A DNA stretch of 64,000 nucleotides from an uncultured Spirochaetales bacterium. GTDB taxonomy: Bacteria > Spirochaetota > Spirochaetia > Sphaerochaetales > Sphaerochaetaceae. The notes below the pieces were generated by a model. It did not search any database. It was not told the origin of the DNA and was given only the letters and a program-made list of their open reading frames with translations. The DNA is taken from positions 62,001 through 126,000 of the forward strand of contig CALXYO010000001.1 of assembly GCA_944393005.1 (NCBI GenBank), read 5' to 3'. Below, piece by piece: positions 43,016-53,533 of the stretch; the stretch's first letter is position 1; the number at the start of each line of letters is the position of its first letter. The position numbers were made by a program, and so were the translations under genes.

Positions 43016-45604
43016 TCACTTTCCCGCTGACATTTCCTTTATCTCGCTCTGAAGTTTCTGGACAAGCAGGAGGGCATCAAGAGGTGTGGAATTCGAGATA
43101 TCGAAATCGGAAATCTCATCAATGAGATGATCCTTGTCAGAGGATGAGACACTGTTGGTATCGACGAAAAGATCCAGCTGACTGTCATTTATATTCATTT
43201 TGTAATCAGCGAAATGCTTTTTCTGGAAATTCGATGCCGTGCGGATGACAGATGAGGGAATTCCGGCAAGTTTCGCGACATGAAGACCATAGCTGCTTTC
43301 AGCAACACCCCTGACCGCTTTTCTCAGGAACACGATGTTGTTCCTGTCCTGAGACACTTCAAGAGTCAGAAGCTGCATTCTTGATGTGTCTATCATGGTG
43401 AGTTCATGGTAATGTGTTGCAAAGAGAGTGATGCAGTTCAGATCAAGAAGGTACATCATGATCGCATAGGCTATGCTCATGCCGTCCTGAGTGGAGGTTC
43501 CCCTTCCGATTTCATCCATGATGACAAAGCTTCTTTCCGTCGCATTGCGGAGAATGAAACTTGCCTCCTGCATCTCGACAAGGAAGGTCGACTCCCCTCT
43601 TGCAAGGTTATCACTCGCACCCACACGGCAGAATATTCTGTCAGTGAGGGGAATGCGGGCACTTGAAGCCGGAACGAAAGATCCGCAGTGGGCAAGCAGG
43701 ACAATAAGGGCATTCTGGCGGAGGAATGTCGATTTACCGGCCATGTTTGGGCCTGTTATGAGCGCAAAGCGGCTTTCATCTGTGCTGAAGCTGTTTCTGA
43801 CAAAACTGTTGTGCTCGATATACTGTTCGACAACAGGATGCCGGCCGTCTGCTATTTCAAGCTGTCCGCCGTCCGTAAGAAGGGGCCTTACATAGTTGTA
43901 GAGTGATGCAACTTCGGCGAAACTCTGATAGACATCCAGCTCGGCGAACATATTGCCGATCGAGAAAAGATCGCGTGAATGCTTTACGGCAGCAGCGACT
44001 ATGCTGTTGTAGAGTTCTCTCTCCCTCAGATTGAAGTCGTTCTCAGCGCTGTTTATCTTCTCTTCAATTGCGGAAAGCTCGTTTGTTGTGAACCGCTCCC
44101 CTCCCACAAGGGTCTGTCGTCTCGTGAAATACTCAGGCACTTTTGAAAGCTGGCCTTTGGGAACTTCAAGATACATTCCTATGATCCTGTTCTCACCGCA
44201 CTTCATTATCGTGATGCCGGTCTCGGCCTTCACTTTCACAAGATACTCATCAAGAAGAGATGATCCTGTCAGGTGTATCTTCCTCAGTTCATCAAGCTTC
44301 TCATCATATCCGTCCTTTATGATTGTCCCGCTGTGGGTTACGTTCGTGCATTCGGGATTGATGGCTTTGTCGATTTCAGATGCAAGAGAGAGAAGCTCAT
44401 CAGGATTTTCAAGATTTGTCTTCAGCAGTTTCAGGTACTCCTGTCTCTCTCCTACCAGACGGAAGAATGAGAAAAGACTTTCCTTTATTGCAATCAGGTC
44501 CCTTACGACCGAGCGGTTCATCTCAAGCTTCGTCGAAAGACGGATCAGGTCAGCAGAGGATGAGAGAAGGTTTCTTATTCTCCTTCTCTCGTCGATATCT
44601 TCAACAAGCTTTTCAGTCCAGGAGAGGCGTTCGTTTATCTTATCAATATCGCACAGAGGATGGAGCAGAGTGTCCTTGAGCAGTCTGCTTCCGGCTGCCG
44701 TGCGTGTTTTGTTCACAGCCGAGAAAAGAGTGAATGCACTTCCTCCGCTCTGCAGTGATCTGACGATCTCCAGGTTTTTCTCTGTGGCCTCATCAAGAAG
44801 GAGGAATCCTTCATCAGTGAGGACCTGTATGTTCTCAATCTGTCTCAGGTCACTTTTCGACATGTCCCTGACGTAATGGAAAAGCGCACCTATAGGACAC
44901 AGAAGAGAGTCTTTCTCCCCGAGGCCGAATGGAGACAGACTTGCAACACCGAGGTTTTCTTTGATCTGTGATCGTCCTTCCTTGAGCGTGAAATACCAGG
45001 CAGGGAGTTTTGTTATGATCCTGCCTTGCATGTCGAGGACGTTTCTGAAATCCTTGTTTGTGAAATATAGATCCTCGTTCACGAGAATCTCACTGATGCT
45101 GAATGAGCTGATGAAGGCTGAAAGTGTTGAGAAACGGGAATCCTTTGCAAGATGCTTGGCGTAGAATTTTCCGCTTGAGATGTCACACAGCGCGGTGTAG
45201 ACCTCGCCTTTCACAAGATCGACAGCCAGAACGAAGTTGTCTGAGAAGGAATCAAGATATTCATCCTCGACAACAGTTCCAGGTGTGTAAACCTGAATAA
45301 CTTCTCTCTTTGCAAGTTCCCTGGAATTCTCAGGAAGGCTGAGCTGCTCGCATACAGCGACTTTCTTTCCCTCATCCAGCAGTCTCTTGAGATAGTTGGT
45401 TGCTGCATGATACGGAATACCGCACATAGGGGCACTGCCCCTGTGTGTGAGTGTGAGATTGAGAAGACGGGACACTTCAATCGCATCCTCGTCGAACATT
45501 TCATAAAAGTCGCCCAGACGGAAGAACAGTATCTCATCAGGATGATCCTTCTTTATCTCCTGATACTGTCTCATCATCGGAGTCAGTTCATTCTTGTCAG
45601 CCAT
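43016..45604 (-). CDS. mutS: DNA mismatch repair protein MutS
   Basis: 862 residues. The mismatch-reading FFRLGDFYEMF is near the N-terminus. Connector, lever and clamp domains follow, then the ATPase with Walker A TGPNMAGKSTFLRQ (~616-629), SFVIMDEIGRGTSTQDG and FATHYHEL. It starts 13 bases after bamA with no visible Shine-Dalgarno (GCGTCTGA before the ATG), so it probably depends on coupling with bamA translation. mutL is not in the window. Confidence 0.98.
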   Translation of the reverse strand: MADKNELTPMMRQYQEIKKDHPDEILFFRLGDFYEMFDEDAIEVSRLLNLTLTHRGSAPMCGIPYHAATNYLKRLLDEGKKVAVCEQLSLPENSRELAKREVIQVYTPGTVVEDEYLDSFSDNFVLAVDLVKGEVYTALCDISSGKFYAKHLAKDSRFSTLSAFISSFSISEILVNEDLYFTNKDFRNVLDMQGRIITKLPAWYFTLKEGRSQIKENLGVASLSPFGLGEKDSLLCPIGALFHYVRDMSKSDLRQIENIQVLTDEGFLLLDEATEKNLEIVRSLQSGGSAFTLFSAVNKTRTAAGSRLLKDTLLHPLCDIDKINERLSWTEKLVEDIDERRRIRNLLSSSADLIRLSTKLEMNRSVVRDLIAIKESLFSFFRLVGERQEYLKLLKTNLENPDELLSLASEIDKAINPECTNVTHSGTIIKDGYDEKLDELRKIHLTGSSLLDEYLVKVKAETGITIMKCGENRIIGMYLEVPKGQLSKVPEYFTRRQTLVGGERFTTNELSAIEEKINSAENDFNLRERELYNSIVAAAVKHSRDLFSIGNMFAELDVYQSFAEVASLYNYVRPLLTDGGQLEIADGRHPVVEQYIEHNSFVRNSFSTDESRFALITGPNMAGKSTFLRQNALIVLLAHCGSFVPASSARIPLTDRIFCRVGASDNLARGESTFLVEMQEASFILRNATERSFVIMDEIGRGTSTQDGMSIAYAIMMYLLDLNCITLFATHYHELTMIDTSRMQLLTLEVSQDRNNIVFLRKAVRGVAESSYGLHVAKLAGIPSSVIRTASNFQKKHFADYKMNINDSQLDLFVDTNSVSSSDKDHLIDEISDFDISNSTPLDALLLVQKLQSEIKEMSAGK

Positions 45605-45617
45605 TCAGACGCGTATT

Positions 45618-48110
45618 TTAATAAATGGATGTCGTGATTGCAAGAACGATGCTGCCGCCGAAAATGGAGCCGTCAACAAAGTCGAATCCGTTTGCCTCAT
45701 TGAGCGTTGCGTTCTTCACCCAGTAGAGACCGAGCGGGAATCCGGGGATCCTGAGCTTGATGCCGAAACCGCCTGCGAAGTACCACTGGAGATCGCTTAT
45801 GCCGTGAAGATCGGAAATTTCACCGCCTTCAAGGGTTGTTCCGTCAGCAGAGACAAAGCCTTCTATGTTGAGCACGTTCCTCACCAGAGGATAGGAAAGC
45901 TCAACCTGGTTGTGCCACAGGAAGCCGAGGTCAAGAACCGGAGAGAAACCTCTTGCCGTGTTCATGCCGTCAAGGTAGATTCTCTCATAACGTGTTGTGC
46001 CGAGCTTTGAATCATACCAGTCCCAGCCATGCTCTTCCCTGCTGTTCCAGTACTGGGGAAGCATGACACTGACACTTGTTGTACCGGAAAGGACGAGACT
46101 TCTTGATTCCCCTTCCTCATTCGTATATGTGAAGAGCGGCACATAACCTGCGGCTGACGCATTGATCCTGTTGTAGTTTGAAAGACCGCCGAGGATACCG
46201 CCGGCATATGTATAGCCGAGCGAAAGGACGTAGCCCTTTGTCGTGTTCTCGATGAGATCCCTTCCATCCCATGTAAGTGAAAGATTCAGCTTGTTGGAGA
46301 ACTGCCACTTGTCATGGTACTTTCTGATCAGGAGTTCATATGGATCATAGTTATCATCATAAACCGCATGTGACAGGCCGACTGACACACCGCCGGAAAG
46401 AGTCAGGTTGCCCGGACGGAATGTGAATGTATAACCGGTGGAATAGCCGAGAGAGATTGTGTAGAAATCATAACTCATCAGATCATCATCATTTTTACGT
46501 GTTCCTTCCTCATCTCGTCCATTATAATGTGGAGAACCAGTATTCAGCTGGAGCACATTGTCAACAACACTTCTCTCAAAACCGAGTGAGATGCCGTTTG
46601 ACCAGCGGGCATTGCCCACCCAGTCGTCAGACAGGGAGAGGGAAATCTGCTGATTGTCCGGAGAAAGGTTTGTGGTGATCGCGAAATCACGCCCCGTGCC
46701 GAAGAGGTTCCTGTCAGACCACTGGAGGAAGCCGGAGACAGGGAACCCGCCGACATTGCCGCCGAAGGTCGCACCGAACTGAAGCTGCATCTGGTTGCCT
46801 TCCTCGACCGCAATCTCAAGTACGACACCGTTCTCGGTCTCACCCTGATAGAGTCCCGTGGAGATATCTGTGATGATGCCGGTGTTGAGGATGTTCCTTC
46901 CTGAAGCCTGGAGAGCCTCCTGGCTGAAGACATCGCCTACATGGAGTTCAAGTTCCCTTTCAAGAACATAAGGTTTGGTCTTTGTAAGACCTGTGATGAC
47001 GATCTTCTCGACAATTGACTGCCCGCTTTCCTGAATTACGAGATGGTAGTCGATTGTATGTGTATCCTCATTCTGCGTCAGCTGGGGATTGATCTGTGTC
47101 TGGATATAGCCTTCGTTGTAATACAGGGAGGCAAGAGCCTGGATCTGGGCCATGACCTCGCTGTAGTTGTTCACTGCACCTTCCCTGAGATATACAGCAT
47201 TCTCAAGCTCTTCTGTAGAGATTACGCTGTTGCCTTCAAATGAGAGTTTTCCGATAAGCCACTGCTCGCCTTCACTGATCTCGATATTTATGTCGACCAT
47301 ATGATAGCGCTCATGGGTCTCAGGAGAACCGACAACCTCGTAGCTGACGATCTGTGCATCTACATAGCCGTTGTCGTTGTAGAAAAGAATAAGGCTCTGG
47401 AGGTCAGTCTGGAGAGTCGAGGCCACATAGTTTCCCGAGCGGAAGAAGCTTCTTTCCTTGAGAGACATCTCCTTCTTGAGATCCTTTGCAGGATATGAAT
47501 TGTTTCCGGTGAAGTTTATGTTTGCAATCTTGTACTGCTGACCTTCCTCAACCGTATAGACGATCTTCACGGTATTGTCAGTCTCGTCAATTTCGCTGTA
47601 GACATCAACTGATGCATCAGCGTAACCGCGTGATCTGTAGTAATCCTCAACAAGAGCCGCATTCGCCCTGAGAAGGCCCGGAGAATGGAAGTCACCTTCC
47701 TTGAGGTTCTGCTCGCCTTCAAGGACACGGGAACGTATATCCTCATTGCCTTCGAAAACTATCTCGTCGATCATCGGTATTTCATGGATGATCATGTTGA
47801 TGTTTACTGACGAGCCGTCTTCAGCAGGGCTCATCTCATAGCTTTCAATGTATTCAAGCCACGGCTGTGAATACATGATATTGTTGATCTCTCCTTCCAC
47901 TTCACTCGTGAAAGGCTGTCCGATGAAATCCCTGAGCAAGCCGTTGATTGTCCTTGCGCTGACATTCTGCAGCCCCTGATATGTAAATGAGGCAATATTC
48001 CTGTCATACCACCAGGTGCCTGTCAATTCTTCACTTTGACCATCTGCCGCATAAAGAGGAACAAAAGCAAACAGAATCGCTAAAGCCAGATAAGCGATTT
48101 TCTTAACCAT
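45618..48110 (-). CDS. bamA: Outer membrane protein assembly factor BamA
   Basis: 830 residues. Signal peptide MVKKIAYLALAILFAFVPLYA; then five POTRA-like repeats (for example MIDEIVFEGNEDI, QYKIANINFTGNNSYPAKDL, QWLIGKLSFEGNSVISTEEL, SIVEKIVITGLTKTKPYVLERELEL), then an Omp85 barrel from ~430 that ends in a short strand with terminal Tyr (ITTSIY). It folds and inserts beta-barrel proteins into the outer membrane. Downstream of tamB and upstream of mutS on the same strand. AGGAG precedes the ATG. Confidence 0.95.
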   Translation of the reverse strand: MVKKIAYLALAILFAFVPLYAADGQSEELTGTWWYDRNIASFTYQGLQNVSARTINGLLRDFIGQPFTSEVEGEINNIMYSQPWLEYIESYEMSPAEDGSSVNINMIIHEIPMIDEIVFEGNEDIRSRVLEGEQNLKEGDFHSPGLLRANAALVEDYYRSRGYADASVDVYSEIDETDNTVKIVYTVEEGQQYKIANINFTGNNSYPAKDLKKEMSLKERSFFRSGNYVASTLQTDLQSLILFYNDNGYVDAQIVSYEVVGSPETHERYHMVDINIEISEGEQWLIGKLSFEGNSVISTEELENAVYLREGAVNNYSEVMAQIQALASLYYNEGYIQTQINPQLTQNEDTHTIDYHLVIQESGQSIVEKIVITGLTKTKPYVLERELELHVGDVFSQEALQASGRNILNTGIITDISTGLYQGETENGVVLEIAVEEGNQMQLQFGATFGGNVGGFPVSGFLQWSDRNLFGTGRDFAITTNLSPDNQQISLSLSDDWVGNARWSNGISLGFERSVVDNVLQLNTGSPHYNGRDEEGTRKNDDDLMSYDFYTISLGYSTGYTFTFRPGNLTLSGGVSVGLSHAVYDDNYDPYELLIRKYHDKWQFSNKLNLSLTWDGRDLIENTTKGYVLSLGYTYAGGILGGLSNYNRINASAAGYVPLFTYTNEEGESRSLVLSGTTSVSVMLPQYWNSREEHGWDWYDSKLGTTRYERIYLDGMNTARGFSPVLDLGFLWHNQVELSYPLVRNVLNIEGFVSADGTTLEGGEISDLHGISDLQWYFAGGFGIKLRIPGFPLGLYWVKNATLNEANGFDFVDGSIFGGSIVLAITTSIY

Positions 48111-48129
48111 TTAATTTCTCCTGTGAGGA

Positions 48130-48158
48130 AATATACCCAAAAAAACAATAAAACTCAA
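48130..48158 (-). promoter_or_regulatory. Promoter of bamA-mutS
   Basis: Minus strand TTGAGT (48158-48153), 17-bp T-rich spacer, TATATT (48135-48130). Start near 48123, just upstream of the AGGAG. It allows bamA to be made independently of tamB. Confidence 0.5.
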
Positions 48159-48209
48159 ACATTAGTTGCTTTCCCCTTCCTTTTTCTATACGCAATCTTC
48201 ACACAAGGA

Positions 48210-51200
48210 TCAGAAATCAATCGTCTTGGTATATCTTATGCCAAAGTTGTCCATGAGGCTCGGCAGTGACAGATAGCCCGGAGTCGAGAAGATAGTGAAC
48301 GTGCCCAGTGGGTTCTCCCACTCGAACGAGATCTCGAGATCAAGCGAAAGATCATCGGTGAGAAAGCTTGCCTCATTGACGCTGTTGTCCATTGCCTGAA
48401 GATAGAACATGATCTGGAAATACAGATTGTCGGAAAGATATTTACCAAGATAGATCGATGTGTTGTTAAGATAGGTCGCAAGAGGACTGTAGCTGTGTTC
48501 CGCGTCCGGGAAAATCGTGGTGAGAAGGAAATTCTCGATAATGTTCGTCCTCAGTGAGAAGATGTCGACATGGAGGCTCTCACGTATGATGTTGACGAGA
48601 TTGCCGCCGTTACCCGTGTTGATGACACCCATCCTGCTCAGCACGTCTACACCTGAGGTGACAAGGGAAGCGATGGACCCAATATTGCTGCTGCCATAGG
48701 CAGTGGACGGCAGGATCGAGTTGCCGAGAATCGACATGATCTCCTCGATTGAAAGCTGCGGTGTGCTTTCGAATACCGGCGAGAAGTTATCAAGGGATGC
48801 ATTGTTCAGCACAAGATAGATATCCACTCTCTCACCGTCGCTGTCATAGTCACGCAGTCTTGCCCTGAGGTTGATCAGAGGAGTGAGCTCCCCTGTCCTG
48901 CTGTCAAGGAAATTGAAGCTTCCTTCCGTTATGAAGAAGTTCTTCTGGAAATAGTAGATCTCACCGGAGCGGAATGACAGCTCACCCACAAGTCCTATTT
49001 CAGAGCTCTCGCTGTCATACAGGAAGTGGAAGCTGTTGTCCTCATTGAAGTAAGCCCTTATGATGGGATCTCCCTGAAGCGGCATTACGAATGAGCAGTT
49101 CTCCTTCAGTGTGACGTCGAACTCGTTCCTCACGAGGCGTCCGCTGGAGTACCACCACTCCGGCAGAGGATCCATTCCCATGGAGAACACGCCGTTGTGA
49201 AGATTCAGGTCTCCGCTGAGATAAATCTTGTCAAGATCAGAGTATATCCTGAAATAACCGTCAACGTCACCTTTAATCTGTATTCCCTTACTGTATACAG
49301 GAACACGGACAAACACGGTATCGCCTTCAGGAACCCAGACCTCGACATCATAATAGTCCAGTATGTCTGCATTGCTGAGCATAGCCTGCGCAACGGCAAA
49401 GCCGCTGTGAAGATCCCCGTTGTCATCATCGATGACGACAACCTGCGTCCTGTTCGTTGTTGCATGGTTGTCGACAACGGAAACCTGTGTGTTCCCCACT
49501 CTTATCCTTGAATTCTCAAGCCACCAGACCCGCATGTCGAAACCGAGGGAACCTCCGTCCCCGTACAGATGAGTGTCCTCCAGTGTGCCGTATACAAGGA
49601 AGTCGCCGTATACCCATGCAGGATTCTCGAACGTGACAAAGGGAACACGGTAGAGCCAGTTGAGGACAGAGAGGTCAAAGTTTATTCCTTTCAGCTCGAG
49701 GCTGATGTCTTCAAGATTGAAGTTCCCCTCTATGGATCCGTACAGCACATCGTTTTCAAGTATGGTGAGACCGGCCGTCAGGGACGGAACATCGACATAG
49801 CCTGTGATGAAATTGCCATCCATGTCGACACGGCCGCCGTAATAGTGAAGATCGATGAAACGGTCCTCAAGCAGGGACCGTCCGTCCACAAACAGACTGT
49901 CAATGCTGAGCTGTGAGTCAAAGCTGATCTCATCTATGTTCCGTACCGTCTCGCTCACAAGCTCGAAAAGGCCTTCATAAGGCTGGTAATCGAGAGTCAG
50001 TGTGATGGCGGCGTCCACAGGGTATACCCTGTCCACATTGACTTTCTCGTAATGCATGCCGATTGATGTGCTGAAATGTCCGCTCTGAATACCGAATGAT
50101 ATAAGATCACTTGAAAGCGTCAGGTTGTCAGTTGTATATGAGACGTCATTGGCTACAAATCCGGTATTGTCGAGTATGACGTCTGCCCTCAGGGCATAGC
50201 TTGTGATGTTCTCGTCACTTGAATGCAGATACAGGTTTCCGGAGAACGAGAAGTCAGAGCCGTTCTCGCCTCTTCCGATAAGATATGTGTCAAGAATCGA
50301 GTCTGCAAGGCCGAGCCGGTCAAGGGAGACATTCTCTGCCGTGAGGATTCCGGAGTAGTCCCCGCTCCTCAGGAGGAGCGACAGGTTGATTCTCTCATCC
50401 GTGTTGCCCAGCGTCATTGCAAAGCGCCTTCCATCATGTAAATAGACAGCCTCGCCGGTATATGTGCCGTAGACATCGGAAAGTCTTATTCCGCTGAAGG
50501 TTATCCTCTCAGGATCGATTGTGAGAGAGAAGCTGACATCCGGACGTGACTGGATGAAACCGAGCGAACTTATCCTGAAGTCCTCCGCACTGCCGTAATA
50601 CGACTGTGCGGCAAAGTCGAAGTAATAGGAGAAGCTGCCATCCAGCATGGACTGCTCCTTGTTATAAGGATTGAGAGTCGGAAGACGGAAATCAGAGAAC
50701 GAAAGAGAAAGCATGAGATTCTCTGAATAGTCAAGCGATGCCACAAGACCTGCCGAGATGAGGTCGGCCCTTGCATTGTTGAAATCGACGGAAAGATCAA
50801 ACGGATAGACGGTGATGCCGCTCTTAAGCTCGCCGTTTGAGCTCACAACACCTTCCCTTGCCCAGTTGATCGCGCCCCTTAGGTAGCTGTTTTCAAAGAA
50901 CGGAGTCGAAACATCGATGTAGTATTCATCGGTGCTGTCGAGAAGGAAGTCTATGTTGACGAACTTCGTGCCGCTTTCAGTCATCTCAAGCGAGAGGTTT
51001 CCTTCAGGAATCAGGCTTTCATATGAAATGCTGCCGCTGTACAGGAGACGTATCCACTGTGATGTGATCGTGAAGCTGTTGATTATTATCGCATCATCGT
51101 CCATGCCGGCATCAAGGCTGGATGCAAGACCGAAGTCACGGCCATTGAAATTAATGTTGTTGAAAGCGAATGAACTGATGATCTTTCCCACAGGTCGTGA

Positions 51201-52844
51201 GGCATCATTTATGTTGAAATTCATTCCCAGTGATCCGGAAAGGGTCGTCTCATCATCAATATATGCACTTATCGAAGGTACATACTGATCGAAAAGTGAG
51301 CTCAGGCTGTTCAGGCTGAATGAGTTCACGCTGAGTCTCAGATCATGCATTGCACCTCCTGTGTACACAAGCTGTATGACATCTCCGTATGACAGATTCC
51401 CGGAAAGGCCGGAATCATTGTATGTCAGGTATGCCGTGAAATCATCATCAAGAGGCATGAACCTCAGTCTGTTCATGCTGATCGTGAAATCATTCACCTC
51501 TGAACCGGAGAAAATCGCGGAAGCGGAAACATCAAGCTCGCTGCCGTCAAGGAAGTTAACATCTGAGGATGCCTTCACGCCGGCAGCTCCCTCAACATAG
51601 ATGTTGTTCTCGTTCATCTGGCCGGAAACAGTTATGCCGCTGCTGTATGCATTTGTCACGACATTGTCCGACAGGCTTCCTGTTCCATCTGCGCTTATCT
51701 CACCTGTTGTCAGATCGAACGACAGACTGGAGGAAGCTGCTCTGGCGCTGCCTGCGATGTCCTTAACACTTAGAGCTACATCACCATATGATGCCCTGAC
51801 TCCATCCTCACTCCTGATGTTGAGGGCAGCTTCATCCCCTGCAAGATCAATGCGGGCATCAACACGAGAGATTGATACGGATGTCCCCTCTCCTTCCAGT
51901 GCGGATGAGAGAAGTACAAGTTCAATGCCGTCTGAACTGGTATATGCGGAAATGCCCGTAAGGGATACATTGTATGCCCCGTATGAAAGCTTACCGCTGC
52001 TAGCGGAAACCGTCAGGGGAAGGTGTCTTACATCAAGAGTCTCAAGGCTTTCAAAATCGATGATGAGCGCAAGATCATCAAAGGATGCATTCATGCTGCC
52101 GTAATAGCCTTCCGTACTGTCAAGGGAAAGGCTGATCCTGTAGCTTCCGTCATAGTCGAGATTGAGTGAAAGATTGGATGAGCTGAAGCCCAGCTCCCGG
52201 AGGGCAACATCTATGTACGGAGCGTTGAAAGCAAAGCTTTCCGGCTGGAGTCCCCGTCCGAGTCTCAGATTCATCCTGAAATCTTCGAAAGACATCGATT
52301 CGCCAAGCCTTAGATCGAAGTTCTCTATATTCACTGAATATGTGAAATCATAGAAAAAAGTTCCACTCAACGACTGCCGTCTCTCGTCTATCGAATTGAT
52401 GAAGCGGTTCACGTCGTCTATGCTCAGCCGGGCTTCTTCTGCATCTGAAGATTCTCCATCCCCATCATCATTCATGAGATTCTCAAGCGTCACCGTAAGA
52501 CCGTCCACATCGACATTCATGTTTCCTTTTCCTGTTAACACAGAATAGATGAGAGAGAACGGATTCTGGTATAACGTGAGGCTGTCAATATGAACAGTCT
52601 CCTCATCCATGTATTCGATGCTTATGTCATTGATCTTTATCTTCTGTGAAAGATTCCTGTCAATCGAGGAGTATGAGAAAGTGAAACCGCTGTCATTGCT
52701 GACATATCCTGCCAGCTGGTTGACGAGCAGAAGTCCCGGTGAGTCTATGTTAAGAGAGAAGATACAGAAAAGCACTGCAGCCAGGAATGTCAGCAGGACC
52801 AGCAGTGATATCACAATTGTCGAAAAAGTAGTATGGTACTTCAT
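48210..52844 (-). CDS. tamB: TamB-family translocation/assembly module protein
   Basis: 1544 residues. One N-terminal membrane helix (TIVISLLVLLTFLAAVLFCIFSL) and an AsmA-like region, then a very long run of short amphipathic beta strands (repeating LS/SL/DG/YD patterns), as in lipid-transporting groove proteins. The C-terminal DUF490 domain is clear: GEIYYFQKNFFITEGSFNFLDSRTG, SLDNFSPVFESTPQLSIEEIMSILG, ending FGIRYTKTIDF. TamB links inner and outer membranes for phospholipid transport and works with an Omp85 protein, here encoded by the next gene, bamA. Confidence 0.92.
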   Translation of the reverse strand: MKYHTTFSTIVISLLVLLTFLAAVLFCIFSLNIDSPGLLLVNQLAGYVSNDSGFTFSYSSIDRNLSQKIKINDISIEYMDEETVHIDSLTLYQNPFSLIYSVLTGKGNMNVDVDGLTVTLENLMNDDGDGESSDAEEARLSIDDVNRFINSIDERRQSLSGTFFYDFTYSVNIENFDLRLGESMSFEDFRMNLRLGRGLQPESFAFNAPYIDVALRELGFSSSNLSLNLDYDGSYRISLSLDSTEGYYGSMNASFDDLALIIDFESLETLDVRHLPLTVSASSGKLSYGAYNVSLTGISAYTSSDGIELVLLSSALEGEGTSVSISRVDARIDLAGDEAALNIRSEDGVRASYGDVALSVKDIAGSARAASSSLSFDLTTGEISADGTGSLSDNVVTNAYSSGITVSGQMNENNIYVEGAAGVKASSDVNFLDGSELDVSASAIFSGSEVNDFTISMNRLRFMPLDDDFTAYLTYNDSGLSGNLSYGDVIQLVYTGGAMHDLRLSVNSFSLNSLSSLFDQYVPSISAYIDDETTLSGSLGMNFNINDASRPVGKIISSFAFNNINFNGRDFGLASSLDAGMDDDAIIINSFTITSQWIRLLYSGSISYESLIPEGNLSLEMTESGTKFVNIDFLLDSTDEYYIDVSTPFFENSYLRGAINWAREGVVSSNGELKSGITVYPFDLSVDFNNARADLISAGLVASLDYSENLMLSLSFSDFRLPTLNPYNKEQSMLDGSFSYYFDFAAQSYYGSAEDFRISSLGFIQSRPDVSFSLTIDPERITFSGIRLSDVYGTYTGEAVYLHDGRRFAMTLGNTDERINLSLLLRSGDYSGILTAENVSLDRLGLADSILDTYLIGRGENGSDFSFSGNLYLHSSDENITSYALRADVILDNTGFVANDVSYTTDNLTLSSDLISFGIQSGHFSTSIGMHYEKVNVDRVYPVDAAITLTLDYQPYEGLFELVSETVRNIDEISFDSQLSIDSLFVDGRSLLEDRFIDLHYYGGRVDMDGNFITGYVDVPSLTAGLTILENDVLYGSIEGNFNLEDISLELKGINFDLSVLNWLYRVPFVTFENPAWVYGDFLVYGTLEDTHLYGDGGSLGFDMRVWWLENSRIRVGNTQVSVVDNHATTNRTQVVVIDDDNGDLHSGFAVAQAMLSNADILDYYDVEVWVPEGDTVFVRVPVYSKGIQIKGDVDGYFRIYSDLDKIYLSGDLNLHNGVFSMGMDPLPEWWYSSGRLVRNEFDVTLKENCSFVMPLQGDPIIRAYFNEDNSFHFLYDSESSEIGLVGELSFRSGEIYYFQKNFFITEGSFNFLDSRTGELTPLINLRARLRDYDSDGERVDIYLVLNNASLDNFSPVFESTPQLSIEEIMSILGNSILPSTAYGSSNIGSIASLVTSGVDVLSRMGVINTGNGGNLVNIIRESLHVDIFSLRTNIIENFLLTTIFPDAEHSYSPLATYLNNTSIYLGKYLSDNLYFQIMFYLQAMDNSVNEASFLTDDLSLDLEISFEWENPLGTFTIFSTPGYLSLPSLMDNFGIRYTKTIDF

Positions 52845-52857
52845 CTCTAGTTACGTT

Positions 52858-52863
52858 ATTATA
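52858..52863 (-). promoter_or_regulatory. -10 element of tamB
   Basis: A perfect TATAAT on the minus strand, 13 bases before ATG 52844. The -35 region at a 17-bp spacing is weak (TTCTTC). The leader would be only about six bases, with ACTAGAG directly before the ATG. Confidence 0.4.
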
Positions 52864-52924
52864 TGGGAAAAATCCTATTTGAAGAATAGAAAAAACTCAT
52901 TCTGATGGGCAAGGAAAAACTTTT

Positions 52925-53533
52925 ATGTCAGATATTCTTTCATCCTTCATATGCTTTGAAGGCCTTGACGGCAGCGGTAAGAGCACGCAGGCAGGCCTGC
53001 TTGCTTCAGAACTGGAAAAAAGAGGAAGGAAGACATTCCTCACGGCAGAGCCGACAGACGGTGCGATCGGCCGTCTGATACGTCAGGTGCTGCGTCATGA
53101 GGTCAGGACGACGCCCTGTGCGCTTGCCCTACTGTATGCGGCGGACCGCAACCACCATCTCTACAATGAGGAAGACGGCATAGTCAGGAACATCAGGGAT
53201 GGCAGAGTTGTCATCAGTGACAGGTATTTCTATTCTTCCATCGCATACCAGGGAAACACAGCTGATGTCGGCTACATCAGGACAATCAATGCATATCCTC
53301 ATCCTGAATACGTGATCTACATCGACACGCCGGTGGATGTATGCATGGCAAGAATAACAAGCAGAGGTGAAGGAAAAGAGCTTTTCGACAGGACTGAGTT
53401 CCTGAAAAAGGTGAAAGACTCCTTTGACAGCATCTTCACCGCACTGCCCCCTGAAGTACGTTTCCTCCGTGTTGACGGAAGCGCACCGGTCGATGAGCAG
53501 AGAGAAAAGATAGCATCCTTCGTCAGTCTATGA
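52925..53533 (+). CDS. tmk: Thymidylate kinase
   Basis: 202 residues. Phosphorylates dTMP to dTDP. P-loop FEGLDGSGKSTQ (11-22), TAEPTDGAIGRLIR, the DRY-type SDRYFYSSIAYQG and the lid region SRGEGKELFDR. AAGGA nine bases before ATG 52925. It is divergent from tamB (80 bp) and its last 11 bases overlap the convergent queA gene. Confidence 0.96.
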   Translation: MSDILSSFICFEGLDGSGKSTQAGLLASELEKRGRKTFLTAEPTDGAIGRLIRQVLRHEVRTTPCALALLYAADRNHHLYNEEDGIVRNIRDGRVVISDRYFYSSIAYQGNTADVGYIRTINAYPHPEYVIYIDTPVDVCMARITSRGEGKELFDRTEFLKKVKDSFDSIFTALPPEVRFLRVDGSAPVDEQREKIASFVSL